A stretch of 64,000 nucleotides of DNA from Durusdinium trenchii. Lineage: Eukaryota; Sar; Dinophyceae; Suessiales; Symbiodiniaceae. Positions 45,301-57,300 of this stretch are shown piece by piece; position 1 is the first letter of the stretch; every line of letters starts with the position of its first letter. The DNA is taken from positions 162,764 through 226,763 of the forward strand of contig CAXAMN010008524.1 of the NCBI GenBank assembly GCA_963970005.1, in the 5' to 3' direction. A program made the translations under genes and the position numbers. Below the pieces are notes generated by a model, which was not told the origin of the DNA, did not search any database, and saw only the letters and a list, made by a program, of their open reading frames with translations.

Positions 45301-48300
45301 CTTCGCCAAGAAGTATGGACTTAACGCCTTGGAGCCCTATGAGCTTGCAGATGTGAAGGACCTGTGCGATAAGAAGGTTGAAAGCTTTGTCTTGGATGCC
45401 CTTCGACGGATGAGGCCATTGCTTCTTTTGATTGGCTTCCCTTGCACAGAGTTCTGCATCATGAACGAGAACTGCAACTATGCCCTGCGTCCTGAGGAAC
45501 TTGAACTACGCAGAGCACTGATGAGACCAGCACTCAAGTGGGTGTGCAAACTATGCCAAGAACAAGCTGCTTCAGGGAGGTACTACATCCTTGAGAACCC
45601 CCTCAGAAGTCGTCTTTGGCAAGAAGCTTGTGTGAAAGAGCTCTATAAGGTGGACAACACCGAGTTTGTCAACTGCGATGGCGGCGCATTTGGCGCCGTT
45701 GATTTGGACGGATTTCCCATCATCAAGACCTACGGCTTCCTGCTCAACTGCCCCAAGATTGCAAGAGCCTTGGACAGGCGCTTATCACCTCAGGAAAGAC
45801 AAGTTTGCAAGCCACTCGAAGGAGCCAATGTGACAGCGTCCCAGGTCTACCCTGATGACTTGGTGCACGCCATCCTTCGAGCTCTACGAAAGACAGCGCA
45901 ACTTCTTTCTCCTGGCCGTTTTGATGAAACTTGACAGGTGTTCGCTAGCTTTGCCCAACCTGTGGACGACCATGATGCCTGGAGACAACTCCTGAACGAA
46001 GTCAGGAACACCTTCACTGGCGGAACTGTGCGTTCTTTGGTCCTACAACCAGGACAAGCTCTTTTCAAGCGTGTGGAGTCCCTGGTACCATGGGAGCTTA
46101 CAAGAGTGCAGATAGCTTCGACTCCTATGACCAGACGCATGCCCCGAGACATCCCTTTCACTCATCGTGGTGCCGCTCTACTACATGCTGACGAGAGCCT
46201 GGTCTTAGAAGCTGAAGATTTGGCCGTGATCGAGTTCCCCAAGCAAAGGTTCAGCAAAGTGGTGAGTGCAGCCATTTTCTTTTATGGACTGGTGGACGAA
46301 GACCTACCAGCTCGCCAAGAACAACCTTCTGGAGAACCTGATCCCGGCGATCAAGGAGATCCTCAACTACCAGTTCCTGGTCTGAGGACTGACGTGACCT
46401 TTCCAGGAGCGCCCAAAGAGCTTGCATCAGCTGTCAAGGCATCCGTGGCTCGCTTGCACCTGAATACCGGTCACGCCAACAAGAAGGAGCTCATCCGCTT
46501 CCTCTCAGCTCACGGCTCAGTGAACGCAGCAACACTGACTGCAATCGAACACATGGTTTGTGGTTCATGTCAACGCTGATGCGCCACGACCAGCCTCGAT
46601 CCCACAATTCCTCGGGCAGTTTGGAGAACGTGTGCAACTGGACATAGTGTATGTCCGTGATCTGACCGGCTCCAACCACATGATCCTGGGCATGGTTGAC
46701 TTAGCCACTAGCTTTCAGCAAGCTGTGAGAGTTCAGTCCCGCAATGCAGAGCACGTCCTTGAGATGTTCCGTCGGGCCTGGCTAGCTCCCTACGGCTACC
46801 CGCTGGTCTGTGAAGTGGATGCCGACGGAGCTTTTGAAGGTGAATTTCGACTACAACTTGAACACGCTGGAGTTCATGTACCTGTGATTCCTCCCGAGGC
46901 CCATTGGAGGATTGGCACTGTGGAACGGCGCAACGCTATTTTGCGCACCGCCCTGGAGAAGCTGATCGACGAGAACGCCGTGGTCAACGGCGCTGGACTG
47001 GATTGGATCCTTGTGGCAGCCGTTCAAGCACTAAATGCCTCGACAGCATCCAAAGGCCGCTGTCCCTACCAAGCTGTGTTCGGAAGGTTGCCCCGTTTTC
47101 CAGGAGATCTCTTCTCAGATGACCGTGCACTGGCCGTGACGGACAGCCACCTCTTGGCAGAAGAACTTCGTTGTCAAGCCTTGAGAGTGATCAATGAAAT
47201 GCGTGCCTCACAAACAATCCGTCGTGCCCTCCCTCGCAAAACCAAGCCTGGCAGAGACGAGCGCAAGCAGATTCTTCCTGGATCCCTCGCTGCCTATTGG
47301 CGTTGGTCAAAGAAGGTTGGAGGACGCAAACGTGGTGGCTATGTGCTCGGAAGACTGGTTTCCCATGACGATGACGGGAAGTCAGCTTGTGGCTTCACGC
47401 TGGACAGTCCATCGTGCAGGTCACCTATGAACAGTTGAGGCCTGCCTATGGCATGGAGTCATGGACACCGAGCCTCGAGGACATGAAAGCCCTGAAGACC
47501 GCAGAGTTGGCTTTGACTGATGGACTATGGCGTGATGAACGAGGACCTGGACCTCCGGAAGAAGAGACGCTGGACGTCCATGTTGATGAGCCTATGGCGC
47601 AACCTCTAATAGAACTGCCAGAGCCAGCTCCCCTTCTTGGAGCGCCAGAACAGCAGGAGAGAGCCCCACAACCACCAATGCTTCCAGTTCCACCTCAAGC
47701 AGCACAACAGCCGCTTGAGCCCATGGTGTACTCTCCTACATTCAAACAAAACATTCGGCAGAACATACATCAGCATTTTGGCACAGCCGAGGACACGAGG
47801 AATGTTCGACCTCGATTGGAACAGCCTTCATCTTCGCTGGTCCCATTTCCTCAGGCTGAACAAAGCATGCGACAATACCAACGGCAGCGACACATGCAGA
47901 TGACACAACAAGCAACAGCAGAAGCATCGGCAGCAGCAGACCTAGTGCCACTACCTAGCGAACCACATGTTCCACAACCACCAGGTGATGCTCCGCCGCC
48001 ACAGGCAGAAGCAACACCAATGGCACTTGAAGGACAACCTGCAGCTGAAGATGTGCCCATTCCCGGTTCAAGCTCTGGACCAACAACAATGTCCCAGAGC
48101 AACATCGTCGACCACTTCACCTTCATCGTGCAAGAACTACCGCACGAGGGCTGTGAAATGGTGAGAGTCCTTCCTGGATGGGATGGGACAACATTCATGG
48201 CAGTACCAGCACCCAGCACCGTGTTCCGAGCTGCAGCCACTTCCATGGGAGAACCAGAAGATCTTCCTACTGACTCCTCAGATGACGAGGATGTTGGCAA

Positions 48301-51300
48301 GAGCTCTTCACTGGAACACCTTTCCAGACAGGAAAGGAAGGCGTTGGACCGGGAGATTCCGTGGCGTGTGATTGTTGCTGGCCCCAAAGAGATCTTTGAC
48401 CTGTATGTGGCCGCCAACATCAAGGAGTATGAGAGTTGGTTGAGTTGGGCATGCATCCGACCCTTGAGTGAAGAGAGAATCCATGAGATCAAGAACACAC
48501 CCTCACTGAAGCGCCGGATCATTCCAGCCAGGAATGCTTACCGAGACAAGAACCGGTCAGCAGGACCGACCATCAAGGCTAAATGCCGCAACAGTCGTTC
48601 TCGGATGTCTTGACCCAGACCTGGCCACACTGAATAGGAGCTCTCCTACCCCAACAAAGTTGGCTGAGATGATCTTGCTCCAGCTAGCATGCTCAGGAAT
48701 GAACAAGGCCGTCGAGATGACAGACATGTCATGGAGCCTTTGGTGCGGGGACATTAGCGCCGCGTTCCTACAAGGTCAACCCGAACCTCGAGCTGAGCCC
48801 TTGTTCATGAGGTCACCACGTGACGCGATTCAGCAAGCAGCAAAGTCGTTTCCTTGCGAGCTCTATGAGATTGTGGGCAACCTGTACGGCTTTGCATCCG
48901 CACCACGTACATGGTGGCTGAATGTCTTGACAACATGCCTCCAAAAGAACTTCATCCAGCACAGGTACGACAAATGCCTCCTCATCAAACGTGATGCAAA
49001 AGGCCTTCTACAAGTGGTCATGATTGTGCACGTAGATGACTTCCTGGTGACGTTTCGCTCAGACTACGATGTCGAAGAGCTACGCCAGATGTTCACCTGG
49101 GGTTCAACCACCCTGCTGGATGAAAAGAACGAGATCATCTTCCGCGGAAAAGAAATCCGCATGGTCAAGACCAATGGCAAGATCACCTTGAAAGTGACAC
49201 AGCGCGCCTTCATCGAGGAGATGAGCTGTGGCACCTTGGCTCGTGGCCGCCTCAGCGCTGAGAGCCTGAATGAGAGCGAGTGGCGTGAGCTCCGGTCTGT
49301 GGCCGGATCCCTTCAGTGGTTGGGCGGGCAGACAAGGCCCGATTTGTGCTCGGCCGTTTCTTTGGCCAACAAAGGCCGAGACACCAAGCCCAGCGACCTC
49401 AAGACCCTTTTTGAGTACATTCAGCTGGCCAAGGAGACTGCAGACCTTGGTTTGGCGTTCTTCCCAAGCCCGTTCAACAAGGCCTCCCTCATCATCGGCT
49501 ATGGCGACTCGTCCTGGGCAAACGGGCAAACGCCCCTGGTGGCAAAAGCCAAATGGGCTGCTTGGTTCTCTTTGGTTCTCCAAAGTCTTTGGAGCAGAAG
49601 AGCGCCGTGAGCGTTCTTGACTGGAAGAGCGCCCGGTCACCGAGAGTGACTCGCTCGACCCTGGCCAGTGAGGCCAATGCCATGGACGAAACGGTGGACC
49701 GCGCCACCTATGCCAATGTCTTTGTCTCTGAGCTGCTCTACGGTGGCACCGGCAAGACTCCTCGACGTGGAGACCTTTTCCAACTGAGAGCTCTGAGGCA
49801 GGCTCAGTGCACAGACTGCAAAAGTCTGTATGACGCTGTGATTTCACCTAATGTGAGCACCAGTGAGAAACGCACTATGATCGCAATCAGATCAGCGCAG
49901 GACTTCATCAAAGAGGATGAATGCCACTGGGTGCCAACCGAAGTGATGTGGGCAGATGTGCTCACAAAAGAGGATCGCAACCTCTGCCTTGCGTTCCAGG
50001 GCTGGATGAAAGCACCATACGTCATGTTGGTGGATGAAAAGAAAATACTCCAGTGTGAACTTTTTTCTGATGGACCCGACAGTGCTTTTGGCCTCACGCC
50101 GCACCGTTCATCCACCACATGTCTGTTGCACCTGGCCCCGTCGATCCAATAGCGGATCCCTTGAGTCTACGACTGTTTCAACCCCATGGCACTTTAGGCC
50201 TTCGAGGAAAAGCTGTGTTAGCTTCTTTGCTCCTTGGTCGTTCGGTCGCACGCGTGGTCACGAGACATGTATGTCTTTATGTCCTGTGTGTGTGTGTCAA
50301 GCCCTGTTTCGAAGGGTTCTGCATGCAGGGGGTTGGAGTGTGCTTCAGATGTCTCCAACCAACGAAGACGCATCTGTCGCACAGTGATATAGTTCTGGGA
50401 CGCCAGAACTACGTACCTGCTCGGAAACTCTTGCACAAGCTGTTCCAATCCGCTTTTTTGATTCATGGTTCTTCATGATACTTCCCCAACCTCCACCTTT
50501 TCAGCCACTGAACCGCCGTGAGTTGCTGACGTTAATTCTGCAGATGTGCACCAAACCATTGGTGAAACACCTTCAACTCATCGGACTTTTCACCATGCCG
50601 TTCTATCACCATTTTTGACCTGGCAATTGAGCTAACTGAAAACCAATGTCGAAGTGTGAACCGCTCAGCCGTCCCACATGGGTGCTGGGTGTGATCCTCC
50701 GCAAGGAGGCGCTGTTTCCATACTGGAATTTGAGTTACTGACTCTTCGTTTTTCATTGATTTTCTCATCGATTTTCTCATCGATCTTTCTCTACCCTGAA
50801 TTTACTGCTCATACAGCCGTCGGGCTATAAAACGAATTTGCGAGCTGCCGGGCTTAAAAACGGGTTTTTGTCCCCTCTTGAGGCAAGTCTCCTGAACCCC
50901 CCCCCACCGCGTTCTACTCCCTACCTAATTAGGGTAACATAGGGAAATGGTACTCGACACACTTGTGTGTCGGTGCCTTTCCCTCTGTTGTCCCTTTTCT
51001 AGTCTACTCTACCCGGGCGGTTTAAGACTAAAGTCCCGCTCCCTAACTAGTGCACCTAATTCACTTCGTCTAAGTATTCAGTAATTCTAGAGTGCTAGGT
51101 ATTCAAACACACACACATGGACATACACCCCCTCCCTGCCCCCCGCTTTCCTTCTTGCGTTTTTCGTCGTTTGTTGGGCTTTCTTTCAGGCTTTTTAGGT
51201 TGTTCTTGAGGTTCGTTTCCCTACCCCAGTCAAGGGCTAAGTATTCACCTTTTCATTTTCCTACACCTATCTTTCTCTCTTGCCCTCTTAGCGCTGCTCT

Positions 51301-54300
51301 TTCTGTCTTTCTTTCTTTCGTTTCTAACGCTTTTAGGTATCTATTCAGGTTTCTCACACGAGCGCCGCCAAGCGGCACCGTGTGTGTGTCAAGCCCTGTT
51401 TCGAAGGGTTCTGCATGCAGGGGGTTGGAGTGTGCTTCAGATGTCTCCAACCAACGAAGACGCATCTGTCGCACAGTGATATAGTTCTGGGACGCCAGAA
51501 CTACGTACCTGCTCGGAAACTCTTACACAAGCTGTTCCAATCCGCTTTTTTGATTCATGGTTCTTCATGATACTTCCCCAAACTCCACCTTTTCAGCCAC
51601 TGAACCGCCGTGAGTTGCTGACGTTAGTTCTGCAGATGTGCGCCAAACCATTGTTGAAACACCTTCAGCTCATCGGACTTTTCACCATGCCGTTCTATCA
51701 CCATTTTTGACCTGGCAATTGAGCTAACTGAAAACAATGTCGAAGTGTGTCTACATATTTATAGATACTTTGCAAGATTGTATCAGGTGTCTTTGGCAAC
51801 TCGTCAGCACTTTTGGGCCGATCAATCGTTGGAGCGGGCCCCCCAAAGCAAAGGTTGAGCTGAGGTGGCACAACCAGATTCTTTAGATTATCCTAGATTG
51901 AAGGGTGGTCGTTTGAAGGCTTCGAGCGATAGCTTTGCTGTGGCTCCCATAGAAAGCTCCAAACCTCCATGAATTCTTTTTCAAGCTGTCGCAGGGCTTC
52001 AACTAGTGCGAGGATCGCCACCAAAGCCGCCTAGCCACCAGACGCCTCAAATTGATTCGTACCGCGATACACAATCCCAATGTTGCTTGAAAGTTAGGAT
52101 TCGTGATGTAGAGTTGACCTGGGTTGATTGCTATTTGCTCCAAAGCAAAATGCAGCAATTTGGCTGTGGGTCAAAACCCAGAGCCCCAAACCAGGGTAGG
52201 TTGATCTCCCAGGTAGTCTGTTCTGTTCATTCTTGGTGGTCAACCAGGGTGTCCCGGTTTTGAATACAGCCATTTATCAGAGACACCACGAAAAGCTTGA
52301 AATTGGTTCGTCTCCACAATGTTTAAAGGCGGACAAGTCCACCTCAGATCAGCTGTGGGACATGCTACCGCCTAAGGCCTAAGGAGAAGACTTTCAAGTT
52401 GAAATCTCTATTTATCGCCCTTGTAAAAGCAGCCCTTACAAGAGAGCAGCATGATTATGATGTTCACTAACGCTCATTCTTCTGATTCTCCAAAGTAGTG
52501 TAAACACAATCCAATAAGTTATTGACGTTTCTTGATGTTCTTGCATATGCTCATTGAGTGCGCGCGAACAGAAGATAGACAATGAGAAATCATAACAATT
52601 CACCCTCGCTGTGTTCTGTACATTCCTTGCGTTGCATTGGCTTTGCATGGTACTGAGTCAGTACTGAGGTGATTAATTACGATCTTCCATCAAACATGGC
52701 CTGCTGCCCGGAATGCCTCAAAACGTTGTTTTCAGCAGCTAAAGAACACTCTGCATCGCAATTGCGTGCCACCCCCTGTGCAAATGTTGCAGAGAAGAAG
52801 AGATGCAATGTACCTTTGCATTGGTTGTACAATAAATTGCGTGTGCCAGATTGCGCAAACTCAGGAGAACTACCTGCACCGAATTGGTCGCAGCGGTCGG
52901 TTCGGTGCCAGACCCAGCAGACGCGGCCCTTCAAGCTTGCAGAGACTGTAGATCCGGCAGAGAACAAGTCGCAGAAGCAGATTAATTGCTTGGACTTGTT
53001 CAGATTTGTGCATTGGACCATTGGGTCAAGTCCCAAAGGTTTGCTATTTTGCCCACTCGTTGACCAAAGAGAAAATATGAAAAAAGTCTGTCTCAAGGTT
53101 TGTCAATCCACAGAATGCAGATGTCCACTGTCAGGTCGAAAGGGCGTGGCCATCAATTTTGTTACGAACAACGACGTTCGCATCATGAAGGACCTTGAGA
53201 GGCACGTCAGAGCAAAAGTTCGCAGCACAAAGCTCGCGCCATGCTTCTATATAGTATTATAGTGTGTCTCTATATATATATATGTTATACTATACTATAC
53301 TGTATATTATACTATATATATGTATTGTTCCTATTTGTGCTTCCACATATACTCTATGTTGTAGTCGCCTAGAAATGATTTAAAAAGCAGTCGAATCACA
53401 AGGATGTGCGCGTCATTAGTATTTACACTCTTGAATTTACACCGATGGTGTTTTGCCGCATGTGTTTTGGCGGCAAAAACCTATATATGCCCTTGTCGTG
53501 ACAGTTTTGCGCGGTTCTTTCCACAACCAAGAGGGTTCCTTCCGCCCAAGTGAAACGGATGTATGTCAAACCATCAAGGAGCACAGTGCAAATTTAAACA
53601 CACGCACACACACACACACAAACCACTTAAACTGCATTGTCATTGGATGCGTGAGTAGTCGCAAGCCTGCATGCTTTCGCAGCGCCTTTCCTACTCTCCG
53701 TTCTCACTTGGCTTACCAGTTTACCAAGCTTGCTTCTCACTGCTTGCTCAATCATTTCTCCCAATCCCTCAGCTAATGTCAGAATGCTTTGAGTCTCGGT
53801 TATCAGTGAGTGTACTTCACCGACCGCATCCAATAACTTCCCTGTCTTGCTTCATCAAAGGTCACTGTGTGTTCATCTCTTCATGCTCCCTCGCTCACCT
53901 CATTGTATTTTATTGGATATATAGGCTGTGTGAATTTACCCTGTTTGATGGACGTTGTATAGCCGAGTTCTGTTTGCTGCCAATTGGGTTCAGAGGGCCC
54001 TTGAGCTGACGGCGCTATCGCACGCGTAGAAAAGCGCATCGGACGGCGAAATCGGGTGCACTTTCACACTGGTAGCGGAGCAGGTTCACGTTGTTCCGTC
54101 CCACTGCATCCCGGAAAATCCCATAAAGCCGATCCAGGATTCGTTCGTAGCAACTCACGCCAAGAATTTGCAACTGAGTGTTCTTGAAATTGCCAGTCCC
54201 AAACTGGAGGGCCATCATAAAACGAAGGTTTTGGAGCAGAGGGTCCGCACAACTTATAAATGGTCTGTTCCTTGAGAAGTGGATTATATATCAGAGGGTC

Positions 54301-57300
54301 AATACATTCTGTAAAGCACAAAATTCTGAAGCAGACACCAGCGATGGATTGCCTTTTTTTGTGATTCAATATACTTTATAAACAGTATAGGCTTTCACTC
54401 TGTCGATGTGCAAAACACATGAATCTTTTTGTCAGGCTGCTGTTTTGTCTGTGAGGGCCGCTGAGAGGGTCTGGGAGAGGGTCAATGCATTGTATATAAA
54501 TATATTTCCTTAGTGGTTGAATGTTTTCGTAGAGGGTCAATACATTCTATAAGCAGCGGGCTCCGCCATGCTGAAGTTGGCGTGTAGCGTCTTGACGTTC
54601 TATGAATCTAGCGGTTTAACCTTTTGATAGTGATTTTTAGGTGGTTATACCGTTATACCTTTTATTGCGCCGATTTTTTGAAATGAAAATCCACAGCCAG
54701 CTCCTCATTCAAGGGGAATCTGTCGAGGCCAGACGTCATGTCGGTCGTTTGACTTCGCTTCAATCCCTACAAGAACTCAGGAGGTATTCATTTGGAGACC
54801 AAATCTGGTTCGTACATCTACTATGGAAACGCTGCATCACTCCATGATTGGGAGTTTCGCACACGCCTTCGCCTTCGCCTGTGGTAAGAGAACAACAAGC
54901 CGAAAGCAAGCTCCCGGAAAAGCGCCCCGTCGTCGTCCCCATCGTCGAAGAAGAAGCGAACCAAAGATATCCTGAATGGAGGTACGATGAGGACCTCAGT
55001 TGACAGTGAAGAAGAAGAAGGTGAGGAGGAGAACATCGATCCTTGAGGGATTGTGTGGAGATGCCTTCTTATTGGCTAGGGATGTCGAACTTGATGCCCT
55101 GACCAACGCCGAGGGATTGGAAGAGCTGCTGCAAAAGATGAAAGCCTCCACGCGCCACCAAGGAGGCGAAAGACTTGTTCCGCGCTGGACAAAGGCACGG
55201 AGGCCCCTTGGCCCGCCAGAGGGGAGAATCCAAGTTGTTTTTCCCTCACCGGCGCAAGCGTGATTTGGATTCGACCACAGTCTTCGCACCGAATTGTTGC
55301 TTGAACTGTCTGGTTTGTCACGCCAAGAGATCCTTGTCACCCAAGCCTGCGCCACACCCAAGAACTTCGATGGGTATGGCAAAGTTCTCATCGATCACTA
55401 TAAGCAGGCGTCCACCTCCGAAGGTGGCAAGACATGGAAAGGACGCTCTGCACCTATGTCTAGGAAGGGCAAGAGTTCTCAGAACCCGCATTGGTGAGGA
55501 CCAGGAAAGGGCAAATCAAGCTGTCGTTCCGCCTATGTATCATACCCTGATGTGGATGAGTGTTCGTCGTCGACATGGGAAACCATGGAAGAGACATTCG
55601 AGACCAACTTCGATGAAGGCGACTCCCACGCCTGGTTGGGAGATGGGGTCGATGAAGAAGAGGAGCCGGAGCAGAACTTCGATTATCTTGAAGATGAAGA
55701 AGAAGCACTTGCCTTGAACTTCCTCGAAGGCAATGTTGGACCTGGAAGAGGCCGACGATCGTCAAGCACGTGAAGCCATCCAACTCCAGCTCGCTGCGTT
55801 CAATGCGTTCGGCAAGGCCAAAGGCAAAGGTAAAGGTTTTGGCAAGAAAGTTCTTAAAGGCAAAGGCAAGGTTGTCCGTAGCCAGATGAGCATTGAGCAA
55901 CGCCGCGCCAAGCTTCGTGAGTTGAAGTCCAAGTCAAAGTGTCTTCGTTGCGGAGGCATTGGACATTGAGCTGGTGACCCTGGTTGCAAGTTTGCAAACA
56001 AGCCTCAAACCCCGTCCAGCACGCCTGTTGCGAATCCAGCACACCTGTTGCGAATCTAGGTTATGAGAGTGGATCATCAGAAGATGAAGAGTTTGTGTAC
56101 ATCACAGCTGCCATCTCACCAGAGCACGCCAATGCCGCCGTGATGGCCTTCCGCCCCGGCACGTCGGGCAAGGGCCCACGTCCCCGTCCGTCGCAGGCGC
56201 AGTCGCCCATGGTTCGCGCAAACGATGCCACATCGTCCGACTCAGGGACTCGTGCGACACCGTCGTAAGTCGAGCGCCCCATGGGATTTGACACTGTGTT
56301 TCAGATTGGACAATCAACAGGAAAACCTATGGAAATTGGGGCGTTTTGCATAGGCAACCTCAATTCTACTTTTGGGCAAACAAGGAATCATCTCGCGCTC
56401 CGGTATTCAGCAGTATGCGCAATGGGTTGACCAATTATTTGAGTTCAGGGGTGGTGAGACTTACCTTCGCGATGAACCTCTTCAACCGCCACCCGTGTTG
56501 CCCGGTAGTACCAAGAAGGGTTCAGCAAAGGCGCCCCGCCTTATCCTCCATTGCCTCAGAAGTGCCAGAACTGCCAGGAGTTCTCGAGCTGAGGGAGCAC
56601 GGGATACACGATTCATCGCACATGTTTTTGCGTTGTTGGCGTTCCAACGCCGAGAAGAGAGAATACTCAGCATAACTCTGAAGAGTGTCCGCATGGATCC
56701 ACCGATAGGGGATCAAGATCAAGCCGGTCGACTCATAGTGTTTGGCGCAAGCAAAGTTGTTCGTTCATTGAACCGCCAATATTGAACAAAGTCGTGAACG
56801 AGTTGCCTTGGCAAAAGCTGTTGAGAACACGACCCAAGACAAAGTGAGCATCATTGAAGCCATCGCGAGAAATGACCAAGATGTTTTGAGCCCTCGGCGT
56901 CTTCAGTGGCTTGGTCGAAACGGAACGCTCGTCGTCGCCCGATTCAATGACTCAGACCCGACTTCATGAGCTACTGCAAGAAGCCGCGTTCCAAGACCAG
57001 ATCTTGCTGGAGCAGGACCCGCTCGGTGATGAGATTGCCCGGGGCCTTCGGGACCCCGAAAACTTCGGTTACGCTGCCGTTGAAACCAGTGCGTTCCAGG
57101 CCTTGATGAGTGACGGGTTGGCGTACCCCCACAGTTTCTCAGAGACATGTGGAACGATAGCGACCCCAACATACACACCATTTTGGACGAGGGTTGCGAC
57201 AGCACCTGCCATAGCCAATACTGGATGGAGAAAGCAGAGGCCAAAGTCAAGAAACTAAATCAGGCTATGAGGTAGGCTGGGCATCAACAAAAGGCAAGGT

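Larger units (their letters stand above)
41638..50270 (+). mobile_element. Full-length copia-type LTR retrotransposon inside eIF4A intron 20
   Basis: Two 211-bp long terminal repeats (41643-41853 and 50054-50264) are identical by eye. They enclose, in copia order, gag, zinc knuckle, protease, integrase, reverse transcriptase and RNase H, with an extra methyltransferase-like domain between protease and integrase. A 5-base sequence CATGT lies directly before the left LTR (41638-41642) and one base after the right LTR (50266-50270), a probable target-site duplication. The element has the same orientation as eIF4A. Internal TGA codons and at least six frame changes interrupt the coding region despite the identical LTRs. 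Confidence 0.92.
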
